Source: Lachnospiraceae bacterium (GTDB lineage: Bacteria; Bacillota_A; Clostridia; Lachnospirales; Lachnospiraceae). From it: a stretch of 16,091 nucleotides of DNA. Both the position numbers and the translations under genes were made by a program. Positions 1 to 6,682 of the stretch are shown piece by piece; position 1 is the first letter of the stretch; each line of letters opens with the position of its first letter. The DNA is taken from NCBI GenBank assembly GCA_021770615.1, contig JAETQR010000059.1:1-16091 (forward strand). The letters run 5' to 3'. The notes beneath the pieces were generated by a model, which was given only the letters and a program-made list of their open reading frames with translations, was not told where the DNA came from and did no database searches.

Positions 1-88
1 TGCTGTTTTTCACACAATCGTTTTTTCTCATCATTCTCACACAATATTCTTTCTGTCAATTTTTTGACGCCATGCTGAATCATTGATA

Positions 89-132
89 CTCAGACCTCAT
101 ATCTCACCCATCTGTTCTCTATGAGGCCTGAG
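89..132. repeat. 12-bp inverted repeat with 20-nt loop
   Basis: CTCAGACCTCAT (89-100) and ATGAGGCCTGAG (121-132) are inverted copies with one mismatch. They enclose a 20-nt loop and lie exactly where the radical SAM reading frame stops resembling its family. No T-run follows on either strand, so it is not an ordinary terminator. It may be the end of a mobile element or a deletion scar. Outward of it (1-45), the motif CACACAAT occurs twice. I cannot assign it to an IS family. Confidence 0.5.
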
Positions 133-677
133 TAATTCATATATATTAAACATAAACTTATATTACAATAATCTATAATTCTTTTTATTAAATCAAATTG
201 AAGGAGTGGTTCACCGCCATAAAATCCAACCACCTTTTCTTCACAATCTACGGAATGGTTCATATAAAAATCTATAGCCTTTTTTGCTGTCTCATAACTC
301 ATGCTCTTATTTGAATGGCTTCTCGTCCCTAAATTTTCCTTTTCTGAATAAACACAATAACGACATCGTAAATTACATTTTTGTGTAAGCTGCAGCAATA
401 TTTTGCTAACTTTCCTTTCGAGCATAATATCCAAATATTTCGTTGCTGGATGTTCAAGTTTCTCAATATATGGTTCGTTTAAATATCCCAATTCTTTCAG
501 TTCTTTAATTGCACATTCTGTCTTTTCATCTCTTTCTGAACATTTCATTTTCTCTACAGAATCCCAATTCGTAATTCTTTCATATATCTCTTCATTGACT
601 GCTATAATCTCATTCCTCTGCGTTTCATAAAAATAATATCCTAACGGTGTTTTAATCGGACAAATCAATGGTTTCAT
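90..677 (-). pseudogene. Truncated radical SAM (SPASM-type) RiPP maturase, N-terminal part only
   Basis: This is the N-terminal 40% of a radical SAM peptide-modifying enzyme. Counting from the ATG at 677, residues 1-90 match the N-terminal region typical of maturases for Cys-rich or ranthipeptide-like precursors (opening KPLICPIKTPLGYYFYE). The 4Fe-4S motif CNLRCRYC is at 101-108 and the AdoMet motif GGEP at 154-157. After about residue 172 the family resemblance ends, and the frame runs through an inverted repeat to a stop. The rest of the TIM barrel and the whole SPASM domain are missing; family members usually exceed 400 residues. The ATG at 683 lies only one base from AGGGAG, whereas the in-frame ATG at 677 has 7-nt spacing, so I prefer 677. 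The gene is 43 nt downstream of the ABC ATPase and probably cotranscribed. A +1 frame shortly before the break reads KFMFNI, which fits the family, so a frameshift may precede the truncation. It should not be functional as it stands. Confidence 0.75.
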
Positions 678-720
678 TTTCATTCTCCCTTCATTTTACA
701 CAATGCTTCGAGCATGTATG

Positions 721-1410
721 TCATCCATCCCCTATACGGTTTTGCTTTTCCGCAATCCGCCCGTCACTCATCCGGTACAGCACGTCTGCCTGCCGGGCAA
801 TGTCCGGATCATGAGTGACCAGAACGACGCACCGCCCATCCTCATGGGACAGCTTTTTCAGATTTTCCACAATCCGCCCGCTGTTCGCCGTGTCCAGATT
901 CCCGGTTGGCTCATCCGCCAGGATAATCGGCGCTTCTGAAGCTATGGTTCTGGCGATCGCCACCCGCTGCTGTTCTCCGCCGCTTAACATCCCTGGATAT
1001 TTCTTCAGCATAGCTTCGTTTAATCCCACGCTTTCTAAGATTTCGTTGATCCGCTCCTTCCAGTTTCCCTTCTTCCGTCCGGTAAGCCCAAGGGGATAGG
1101 CAATGTTTTCCTGCACCGTCAGCAGCGGAAAAAGGTTGTAATTCTGAAAAATAATGGATAACTGCCTTCTTCTGAGATCATCTCTGTTCAATTCCCGGTA
1201 GCTTTTCTCATTCAGATAAATTGTCCCTTCCGAAGGCAGGTCAAGCCCGGCCAGCAGAGAAAGCATTGTGGTTTTTCCGCTTCCGGATTTTCCCTCAATA
1301 ACGCAAAACTGCCCGGACTGGAACTGGGCGCTCACTTCCCGAAGCGCATATGTCGTCTGGTAATGGTTGCTGTAACGGTAACTGACATTTTCTATTCTTA
1401 ACTTGTTCAT
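721..1410 (-). CDS. ABC transporter ATP-binding protein (MacB/LolD type)
   Basis: This 229-residue protein is the cytoplasmic ATPase of a permease complex of the MacB/LolD/FtsE class, which drives FtsX-type permeases rather than classical multi-pass exporters. It has Walker A GKSGSGKTT (40-48), a Q-loop at Gln89, the signature LSGGEQQRVAIA (142-153), Walker B IILADE followed by PTGNLD (162-173) and the switch His200 in VTHD. Length and motifs are complete. AAGGATC lies 6 nt upstream of the ATG. It follows the intact FtsX permease by 82 nt and precedes the truncated radical SAM gene. In this setting it probably exported, or protected the cell from, a modified peptide; general efflux or envelope-stress roles are equally compatible with the family. 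Confidence 0.92.
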   Translation of the reverse strand: MNKLRIENVSYRYSNHYQTTYALREVSAQFQSGQFCVIEGKSGSGKTTMLSLLAGLDLPSEGTIYLNEKSYRELNRDDLRRRQLSIIFQNYNLFPLLTVQENIAYPLGLTGRKKGNWKERINEILESVGLNEAMLKKYPGMLSGGEQQRVAIARTIASEAPIILADEPTGNLDTANSGRIVENLKKLSHEDGRCVVLVTHDPDIARQADVLYRMSDGRIAEKQNRIGDG

Positions 1411-1492
1411 GTTTGATCCTTTCCTGGAAAACTTTTACATTGGGACACGGCAGTCAATATCGGGCTGCCCTTCGCTCACAAACCAGACAACG

Positions 1493-2704
1493 CTAATAAG
1501 TCTTTCCAATATACAACACGTTTTTCCTGCATACAACAACAGCAGAAAATGCCGAACCTGAAAGCTGAACAGCCATAAAGGCAAGAAACACTCTCAGCCA
1601 GGTTTCGGCCGGAAATCCATAGCCGGCGCAGAGCAGCACCACCATAGCCGCCCCGCTTCCGATGACTGCCAGAACACTTCCCTCCAACAGTAATTGCAGA
1701 ATGATCTCAAATCTTTTCATTCCCAGGCATCTCATCAGGAAAATTTCCCGTTTCTGATTATGGATGAACAGAAAGAAAATCAGCGCTTCCAAAAAGATGA
1801 GCAGCACGAAAACCGGTATCACAAAGATCTGAAGAATCTCTATATTTTTCTTGATTTTAGAAGCTGTCTGAATATAATTCCTGTCATCCACAGACAAGGC
1901 AATCTGAGCAATATCCTCCGGTTTCTGGGTATCTATGGGAAAAAATCCCAGCTCCCTTGCCTGAGCTTTCCACTCATTTAACAGGAGCGGATTTCCAACC
2001 ACCCCTCTGGCAGATGAAAAATAGAACGGCTTTCCTGCCGACGCATACTGACTCCTCAGCCATCCTGCCGGACAGATCATATTAGGCTCTTCAGCTGCAA
2101 TGCTGTCATACAAGCGTCCCTGAAAAAATCCTACTACTTTTATCTGAACGGAGGTAACCTTTTCAAATCCATCCACCAGACCGATTTCGTTATATACTCC
2201 ACTGTATAAATTCAGCTTAAGAATGTCTCCTTCCCGGCATTTTAGTCCCCGCTCCTCTGCATACTCTTTACGAATCAGGCACAGCCCTTCGTCTCCAGAC
2301 AGCAGGGCTTCAAATTCCTCCATACTGACTGAAAGATTTTCAGGTTCTAAAAGAAATGCCGACACATCATTGGCGGTTGTCAGAAATACGCTTATTTTCT
2401 TTTCATCCTGACTGCTGAAACTGACGTTTCCGTAACTTTCCGCTGTCAGCACTTTATGGGTTACGTCCAGCTGCTCCAGCTTATCCGCCATCTCTTCCCG
2501 TATCCGAAGCCCCTGCTGCCTAATCCCGCTGACATCCGTCAGATTCATGGTTACGGGAATCTGCTGCCCCAAGTTTTCCAGGGCCCGATAGTTTCCTTTA
2601 ATACTGTCAAGATAAATAAAGATAAAAGTGATAAAGATAAAAGAAATTAATATCAATAAAAAACTTCTGCCTTTATTTCTCACGGCATATTTTATTCTGT
2701 ACAT
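1493..2704 (-). CDS. ABC transporter permease, FtsX/MacB-like (intact)
   Basis: This 403-residue membrane protein is the partner of the downstream ATPase. It has one N-terminal membrane helix (about 15-33, LILISFIFITFIFIYL), an extracellular domain of about 250 residues, and three C-terminal helices (about 285-310, 338-362 and 370-395). This is the MacB/FtsX topology, with mechanotransmission rather than a central channel. The cytoplasmic stretch HNQKREIFLMRCLGMKRFEI (about 314-333) is the usual FtsX coupling segment (R-x-L-G), which docks on the ATPase. The tail after the last helix is short and ends in IGKTY. A GGTGGG site lies about 5 nt before the ATG. It is the only complete permease in this operon, because the gene upstream has lost its FtsX domain. 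It could form a homodimer with the ATPase, but the original complex was probably a heterodimer. Confidence 0.88.
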   Translation of the reverse strand: MYRIKYAVRNKGRSFLLILISFIFITFIFIYLDSIKGNYRALENLGQQIPVTMNLTDVSGIRQQGLRIREEMADKLEQLDVTHKVLTAESYGNVSFSSQDEKKISVFLTTANDVSAFLLEPENLSVSMEEFEALLSGDEGLCLIRKEYAEERGLKCREGDILKLNLYSGVYNEIGLVDGFEKVTSVQIKVVGFFQGRLYDSIAAEEPNMICPAGWLRSQYASAGKPFYFSSARGVVGNPLLLNEWKAQARELGFFPIDTQKPEDIAQIALSVDDRNYIQTASKIKKNIEILQIFVIPVFVLLIFLEALIFFLFIHNQKREIFLMRCLGMKRFEIILQLLLEGSVLAVIGSGAAMVVLLCAGYGFPAETWLRVFLAFMAVQLSGSAFSAVVVCRKNVLYIGKTY

Positions 2705-2770
2705 AGTTTCCCACCAACCTTTTGCATTTTACCATGCTTTATACACGCCTGTTTGTTCTCCTGCCCTCTT

Positions 2771-2820
2771 CTATTCCTCTTCCCTCACTCCCAGCAGCTG
2801 AATGGGATTCACCTTCAAAT
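2771..2820 (-). pseudogene. Leftover C-terminal tail of the deleted FtsX permease
   Basis: In the frame next to the one that ends the upstream permease, the sequence reads NLKVNPIQLLGVREEE then a stop at 2771-2773. Short charged tails of the type 'LxxNPIxxL' are characteristic ends of FtsX/MacB permeases, following the last membrane helix. Here the tail directly abuts the extracellular domain of the preceding ORF, next to an A6 run, with no membrane helices between. This supports an internal deletion rather than a naturally short protein. Confidence 0.6.
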
Positions 2821-4089
2821 TCCTCCGTTTTTTATCTGAAAAGATGCATTGTAACCCTGCATGGGACCTTCTGCAATGATATTCGACACCTGATCTTCCG
2901 GAACGGACGCACTTGGAATGATAAATTCATCCGGAAACAGCTCATATAAATCCATACCTGTTGACTGGCGGGAATAAATTCCTTTGATAATGTATTCTGA
3001 TTTAAAAAATACATCCTGCTTTCCGCCTTCTTTATTTAATATATCTGTCCGGAACATCCAGGTTCCATCATCTGAAATAACGTTCTGCACGGTTGAATAT
3101 TTATAATCTGTAAAATAGAACTGTAATTTGATTTTCTGCCCTATTTCGAGGTGATTTAATTTGGCAAAGGTCTGTGGAACCAGACACACCTTTGAACCAT
3201 TTTCATATTCCTCACTGCTGATATCTTCCCCTTCCACTACAGTTGCCTGCCCTTCATGAAACGGGCTTAACAGACCTGTATGATTGGTTGGCGTAACCGG
3301 CACTGCTTCACAAACCATTCTGTTTAATTCATCTATCAGATTCTGACACATGGCGCCTGTGTCTGTATTCCAAAAATCCGTTCCCATTTCTTCCCAACAA
3401 AGCGTCTTATCCTGACTCAGAGAAATTGTCAGCGGATAATATTCCAAAATATCTTTCATATCTGAATGACGATCTAAAACATTTAGCAATAGAAAAGCTA
3501 TGTATGTCTTTCCGGCTTCCAAAGGCTTTGTTTCTTCCCTGTAATGATCGCAAAAGAAAATCGTTTTTCCCATCATAGACGCCTCCTCGCCTACACAATA
3601 CACATCTTTCACTTCCACTTCTACCGGTCCACTGGGGATGCAGTCTTTCAGCGGAGTAAAGGCAATTAATGAGCCAGTCATTCTCTTTTCCTGGTTTGTG
3701 TCATAGGAAGTAACAAAATCAGGGCTTACCGCACCGAAAAACGGCCGCCGCTCCAATGGATGAATATATTCAACCTCAAGATCATTCAAGATATCCGGAG
3801 CTATGTACTGTGTATAATTTGAACTTTCTATTAACTTATATTTTTTCAGGGCTGCATCCCAGGTTTTTTTCATGATCAAGCTGTCCGGTTTCTGCGTCAC
3901 GGTCCCTATAGTGGAAAAAGTGTCCTTCATCCGATTTATGGAATCCTGAACTCCCATCCACAGGCTGCATCCCAATGTGAAAAAAACAGTGCTGAGCATA
4001 ATAATACAAAAAAACAAAATGCTCATCCATTTTTTTCGAAACAGCTGTTTCAGACTGTTTTTCATACATTCATTTTTTCTCTTCATCAT
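2815..4089 (-). CDS. ABC permease remnant: N-terminal helix and extracellular domain, FtsX domain deleted
   Basis: The 424-residue ORF has one membrane helix (about 22-47, ILFFCIIMLSTVFFTLGC) after a basic N-terminus, then about 370 residues of extracellular, MacB_PCD-like sequence. That sequence ends in IIPSASVPEDQVSNII...GYNASFQIKNGGI, typical of the stretch before the second helix in clostridial two-permease systems. The three C-terminal FtsX helices are absent. An out-of-frame tail, NPIQLLG, lies immediately after. AAGGAG is 5 nt before the first ATG (the second ATG at 4086 is equally possible). It is the first gene of the ABC operon, behind the promoter at 4339-4368. Without the FtsX domain it cannot act as a normal transporter half, though a membrane-anchored extracellular domain could still be made. 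Confidence 0.75.
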   Translation of the reverse strand: MMKRKNECMKNSLKQLFRKKWMSILFFCIIMLSTVFFTLGCSLWMGVQDSINRMKDTFSTIGTVTQKPDSLIMKKTWDAALKKYKLIESSNYTQYIAPDILNDLEVEYIHPLERRPFFGAVSPDFVTSYDTNQEKRMTGSLIAFTPLKDCIPSGPVEVEVKDVYCVGEEASMMGKTIFFCDHYREETKPLEAGKTYIAFLLLNVLDRHSDMKDILEYYPLTISLSQDKTLCWEEMGTDFWNTDTGAMCQNLIDELNRMVCEAVPVTPTNHTGLLSPFHEGQATVVEGEDISSEEYENGSKVCLVPQTFAKLNHLEIGQKIKLQFYFTDYKYSTVQNVISDDGTWMFRTDILNKEGGKQDVFFKSEYIIKGIYSRQSTGMDLYELFPDEFIIPSASVPEDQVSNIIAEGPMQGYNASFQIKNGGI

Positions 4090-4120
4090 TGAAGCTCCTT
4101 ATTTTAATTACTGCCTCGGC

Positions 4121-4250
4121 GTTAAATATTTCCAATGATTAGTTCTTCCATATTTCCCGGGCATAGTCTGTCTCTGGACAAACCTGCTTCTGTGCCATAT
4201 CTTTCGTGAGACTGTTTTCCTGCTTCTTATATCAAATATGAAAGACTGTT
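4121..4250 (-). pseudogene. Decayed fourth copy of the Rhs-linked immunity-like gene
   Basis: The minus strand reads HERYGTEAGLSRDRLCPGN, then MEELIIGNI and a stop. This matches residues about 56-83 of the three intact paralogues at 5189-7417 (HERYGTGMALPRGRLCPGN in one of them). DNA similarity continues upstream through AAAGACTGTT...CATATTT, but the frame is broken by a TGA, and both ends of the gene are lost. The relic stops 31 nt before the ABC permease start. It suggests that the immunity array once extended further, or that a copy was captured when the ABC operon was rearranged. Confidence 0.8.
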
Positions 4251-4265
4251 TTTCGGCCCAGTTTG

Positions 4266-4316
4266 TCATAGATTAGAAGATTTTCCAACACGCTCTAATT
4301 CATATTGTTTTGGCAT
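4266..4316 (-). CDS. Possible 16-codon ORF, unknown
   Basis: An ATG at 4316 with AAGGTGG upstream (9-nt spacing) opens MPKQYELERVGKSSNL and a TGA. It lies 23 nt or more downstream of the promoter at 4339-4368 and is followed by the immunity-gene relic. It may be a leader ORF or the first codons of a gene whose remainder has been deleted. The only support is the ribosome binding site and position. Confidence 0.25.
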   Translation of the reverse strand: MPKQYELERVGKSSNL

Positions 4317-4338
4317 AACCAACACCACCTTTTTCTTT

Positions 4339-4368
4339 AGTATACCAAAAAGCATCGGATTGTATCAG
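4339..4368 (-). promoter_or_regulatory. Promoter for the ABC/radical SAM operon
   Basis: The minus strand shows an extended -10, TGGTATACT (TATACT at 4339-4344), with CTGATA (4363-4368) as a weak -35 at 18-nt spacing. It points towards the ABC permease genes, and no other promoter of similar quality is visible before 4089. Confidence 0.5.
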
Positions 4369-4424
4369 CCACAACCCCAACCTTAAAGCCTTTTAAGAAA
4401 AGGATAGAAGAATATTAATGGATA

Positions 4425-4433
4425 TGCTATAAT
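4425..4433 (+). promoter_or_regulatory. Extended -10 promoter of the small membrane peptide
   Basis: TGCTATAAT is a perfect extended -10 box on the plus strand, about 46 nt before the ATG of the 32-codon gene. No good -35 lies 17 nt upstream, which extended -10 promoters tolerate. A transcript starting near 4440 would include the GGGAGGAGG ribosome binding site. Confidence 0.55.
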
Positions 4434-4479
4434 TCTTGTGTTGTCCAACCTACCCCCGGCAACGGGAGGAGGTGTTTCC

Positions 4480-4578
4480 ATGGAGTTTGTCATATCTTTT
4501 ATATTCGCTGTTGCGGCTGGTGTAGCCTGCCACTACATCATCAAATGGCTTGACAGTGACCGAAAGGGCAACAAATAG
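4480..4578 (+). CDS. 32-residue single-helix membrane peptide, candidate type I toxin
   Basis: The peptide begins MEFVISFIFAVAAGVACHY, continues with IIKWLD and ends in the charged tail SDRKGNK. It has one membrane helix (about 3-23) and a polar C-terminus. This is the layout of type I toxins such as TxpA, BsrG or Fst, and very similar short peptides recur in Lachnospiraceae genomes. GGGAGGAGG (4464-4472) precedes the ATG by 7 nt and an extended -10 promoter lies upstream. A 12-bp hairpin follows at 4614-4651, and a strong convergent minus-strand promoter at 4696-4724 would make an RNA antisense to the 3' end of this mRNA. It is one of very few plus-strand genes in the window and therefore an independent unit. 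A small non-toxic regulatory membrane protein is the main alternative. Confidence 0.7.
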   Translation: MEFVISFIFAVAAGVACHYIIKWLDSDRKGNK

Positions 4579-4580
4579 CC

Positions 4581-4600
4581 TAGTGGGTGCTTTGCCACTA
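4581..4600 (+). other. Small hairpin after the peptide stop codon
   Basis: TAGTGG (4581-4586) pairs with CCACTA (4595-4600) around an 8-nt loop, three bases after the TAG stop. In type I toxin mRNAs, 3'-UTR hairpins of this kind often contribute to pairing with the antisense RNA. This is inference from position. Confidence 0.4.
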
Positions 4601-4604
4601 TAAA

Positions 4605-4689
4605 AGAAAAGAAGAATCCCCAGACTGTACGCTACTACGGTTTGGGGATTCATTCTGCGTTCTCATGGAACTGTCATATCTTTTTGCCT
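4605..4689 (-). ncRNA. Putative antisense antitoxin RNA (about 85 nt)
   Basis: The transcript is bounded by the promoter at 4696-4724 (start near 4689) and by the terminator hairpin 4614-4651, which on this strand is followed by a U-rich tract (TTCTTCTTTTCTTTT). It would be complementary to the 3'-UTR of the 32-residue peptide mRNA, including the terminator stem, as in txpA/RatA and bsrG/SR4. No ORF is needed to explain it. Both ends are predicted, not observed. Confidence 0.5.
4614..4651. terminator. Hairpin terminator shared by the toxin mRNA and the antisense RNA
   Basis: GAATCCCCAGAC (4614-4625) and GTTTGGGGATTC (4640-4651) form a 12-bp stem with one wobble pair and a 14-nt loop. The T-rich flank is on the minus-strand side (pyrimidine tract 4601-4613), so it best terminates the antisense RNA. 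The plus-strand flank is less T-rich. Confidence 0.7.
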
Positions 4690-4695
4690 ATCGGC

Positions 4696-4724
4696 ATTAT
4701 AGCATATGCAAAAACTTTTTTCAA
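4696..4724 (-). promoter_or_regulatory. Strong sigma-A-type promoter of the antisense RNA
   Basis: The minus strand reads TTGAAA (4719-4724), 17 nt, then TATAAT (4696-4701), with TGC just before the -10. This is close to consensus. No gene in the minus direction follows before the hairpin at 4614-4651, so the transcript is best explained as a small antisense RNA. Confidence 0.7.
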
Positions 4725-4825
4725 TATGCTTTTGGCAATTTAAAAACTATCCTTATCTGGTATCAGTCAACTATAATAACTGCGATCAAAACAGCCGCCA
4801 GAGAATACATCATTCCAATGTGAGA

Positions 4826-4999
4826 GTGTCAGATTATGTGTGTAAGTTCTCTGGACTGCCATAATGAATTTTATCAAAATGCCAAAAGCCCGTAAAGGCT
4901 GGAGCCCTTGCCTTGACTGGCTTCCGGCATTTTGAGCAAGGTAATCAAGCAGTCCAAAGGAACTTTTCAGACAACTTATTTACACAGATTTTATGACAC
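4826..4999. mobile_element. 174-bp element with IS256-like inverted ends (MITE or deletion remnant)
   Basis: The left end, GTGTCAGATTATGTGTGTAA, and the complement of the right end, GTGTCATAAAATCTGTGTAA, are imperfect inverted repeats. They resemble the termini of IS256/Mutator-family elements. Inside are nested complementary arms: GGACTGC (4853-4859) with GCAGTCC (about 4949-4955), then CAAAATGCC with GGCATTTTG, and AAAGCC with GGCTT. The whole could therefore fold into one long interrupted hairpin. There is no transposase, and I see no clear 8-9 bp target duplication. A non-autonomous miniature element, or an IS with its interior deleted, fits best. Confidence 0.5.
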
Positions 5000-5100
5000 A
5001 GCCAACCCGATATTATTTTCAGCTAACGGGGTTCTGAACAGATACGAATCAATGATATTTTAATCCAATAAAGTTACAAGAGAGCATACATTTATATTTA
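5000..5100. other. Non-coding spacer, nothing recognised
   Basis: The stretch between the IS256-like element and the Rhs-operon terminator is AT-rich and has no ORF with a ribosome binding site, no clear promoter and no repeat that I can support. Confidence 0.4.
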
Positions 5101-5147
5101 GAAAAACAGCGCCATGCAGGCATATCCTCCTGCCGACGCTGTTTTTC
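5101..5147 (-). terminator. Strong intrinsic terminator of the Rhs/immunity operon
   Basis: GAAAAACAGCG (5101-5111) pairs with CGCTGTTTTTC (5137-5147), and an inner stem forms from GCAGG and CCTGC. On the minus strand the stem ends in GCTGTTTTTC. It lies 42 nt past the stop of the third immunity-like gene. The A/T-rich outer stem could make it bidirectional. Confidence 0.8.
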
Positions 5148-5188
5148 GCTCCCTCTGTTAAAGATGTGCTGCTGTCTTTCAGCGCTTT

Positions 5189-5911
5189 TCAAAGCACTAA
5201 TTTATGCTTTGGCACACCCTCATACACTTCCTCTGGATACATATCCGTATATCCGGTATATTTCAATACTTTTCCCTGTTCATCCATATCCAGAACAACA
5301 TGCTCTCCCGTGATATAATCTCCGTCAATGAGGATGGAATATATATACGTAACAAATGCCTTATTGCCTTCATACCTGTATGTTTCTATATGTATTTCCT
5401 CAACTTTTTCACCGTCCATAAGGCCAAACAGATATCTTTGTATTTTTCCCTGCTCATCATATGCGGCTTCTGTGATTTCTGTCAATTCCAGATCCACGCC
5501 CCAATACTTCAGTCCCAGCTGTATCTGAGGTTCTTCCCAGAATATATATTCCCTGTCCCTGATTTCCCCTTCCACCATATCACTTGTAATCAGATTGTCC
5601 TCTTTATCGTAGCCATAGACATATCCAGGATTCACATACTTTTTTACTAACCTCCCACGTTTTATATTTCCAATAATCAGTTCTTCTATATTTCCCGGGC
5701 ATAGTCTGCCCCTTGGCAATGCCATTCCTGTGCCATATCTTTCATGATCCAGTTTCTTTGCTGCTTCTTTCTTAAAATATGAAAGACTATCTTTATATTT
5801 TCTATAATATCCCTGCAATATTTTGCTGTTATCATTCCGAATTTTTTTCAGCTTCTGGTAAGATTCACTGGCTTCATATGCCTTAAGTACTTTTTCTGGT
5901 ATTCGTTCCAC
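5189..5911 (-). CDS. Immunity-like protein, copy 3 (divergent C-terminal half)
   Basis: This 240-residue soluble protein has no signal peptide or membrane helix. It belongs to an unnamed family present here in three copies. Residues 1-125 are nearly identical to the other copies: a helical N-terminus (SESYQKLKK), the conserved HERYGT, RLCPGN and NPGYVYGYDKEDNLI blocks, and REYIFW. Residues about 126-190 are clearly different, for example EEPQIQLGLKYWGVDLEL in place of TDPYTQVGLCY, and similarity returns in GEHVVLDMDEQG and KYTGY. The start is a GTG with AAGGAG 7 nt upstream. By position after a Rhs-AHH toxin it is most likely a cytoplasmic immunity protein; the divergent middle is the probable toxin-contact region. 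I know no experimentally assigned function for the family. Confidence 0.75.
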   Translation of the reverse strand: MERIPEKVLKAYEASESYQKLKKIRNDNSKILQGYYRKYKDSLSYFKKEAAKKLDHERYGTGMALPRGRLCPGNIEELIIGNIKRGRLVKKYVNPGYVYGYDKEDNLITSDMVEGEIRDREYIFWEEPQIQLGLKYWGVDLELTEITEAAYDEQGKIQRYLFGLMDGEKVEEIHIETYRYEGNKAFVTYIYSILIDGDYITGEHVVLDMDEQGKVLKYTGYTDMYPEEVYEGVPKHKLVL

Positions 5912-5929
5912 AGTAATCTCCTTAGAATT

Positions 5930-6664
5930 TTATAGCGTTAATTTATACCTTGGCACTTTCTCGATTACCTCTTCCGGAGTCATATCCATATACGCTTTAT
6001 ATTTTAATACGGTTCCCTGTTCGTCCAGCAGGAGAACAATATGTTCTCCTGCTATGTAATCATAGCCGTCTTCATCGTCGATGGAAGAATCAATAAAAGT
6101 CACAAAAGCTTTATTCCCTTCATACTTGTACTCTTCCATCACTATGGAAGTGATTTTTCCATGATAAAGCTGGCCGAGCATATATCTTCTAATTTTCCTT
6201 TGTTCATTATAGCAAACCTTTGATATAGTTCCACACTCTAATCCCAAAAGTTCATCATAACATAAACCAACCTGGGTATATGGATCTGTCCAAAAAATGT
6301 ACTCTCTGTTTCTGATTTCCCCTCCCACCATATCGCTTATAATCAAGTTATCCTCTTTATCATAACCATAGACATACCCTGGATTTACGTACTCTTTTAC
6401 GAGTCTTCCCCACTTTATTTTACCCATTCTCAACTTTTCTATATTTCCTGGGCACAGCCTGCCCCGGGACAGCATTGATTCTGTTCCATACCTTTCATGA
6501 TCCACTTTCTTTGCAAATTCTTCCTTAAAATATGAAAGTTTATCTTTGTATTTCGAATAGTATCCCTGCAGTATCTCCCGGCCTTCGTTCCGAAGGATTT
6601 TCAGTTTCTGGTAAGATTCACTGGCTTCATATGCCTTAATCACTTCTTCTGGTATTCGTTCCAT
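5930..6664 (-). CDS. Immunity-like protein, copy 2
   Basis: This 244-residue cytoplasmic protein is a close paralogue of copy 1. Blocks shared along the length are SESYQKLKILRNEGREILQ, HERYGT, GRLCPGN, NPGYVYGYDKEDNLI, REYIFWTDPYTQVGLCY and GEHIVL. Differences concentrate in residues about 66-90 (MLSRGRLCPGNIEKLRMGKI) and 165-185 (MLGQLYHGKITSIVMEEY). It has no catalytic motif, signal peptide or membrane helix. The ATG is 5 nt after AAGGAGG, and only 18 nt separate it from the stop of copy 1, so translation is probably coupled. As a neighbour of the AHH nuclease gene it is expected to neutralise that toxin or a related one from competing strains. The function rests on position only. Confidence 0.75.
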   Translation of the reverse strand: MERIPEEVIKAYEASESYQKLKILRNEGREILQGYYSKYKDKLSYFKEEFAKKVDHERYGTESMLSRGRLCPGNIEKLRMGKIKWGRLVKEYVNPGYVYGYDKEDNLIISDMVGGEIRNREYIFWTDPYTQVGLCYDELLGLECGTISKVCYNEQRKIRRYMLGQLYHGKITSIVMEEYKYEGNKAFVTFIDSSIDDEDGYDYIAGEHIVLLLDEQGTVLKYKAYMDMTPEEVIEKVPRYKLTL

Positions 6665-6682
6665 AGCATCCTCCTTAGAATT

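Noticed and set aside
89..132. Inverted repeat as transcription terminator of the radical SAM gene
   Set aside because: The loop is 20 nt and no T-run follows the stem on the minus strand.
4450..4653. 67-codon minus-strand ORF opposite the small peptide
   Set aside because: It runs antisense through the peptide gene and the terminator hairpin, and has no ribosome binding site. The plus-strand peptide has a much better translation signal.
4587..4823. 78-codon plus-strand ORF after the small peptide
   Set aside because: It reads across the hairpin and the antisense promoter without a ribosome binding site; the sequence is explained as non-coding RNA and promoter.
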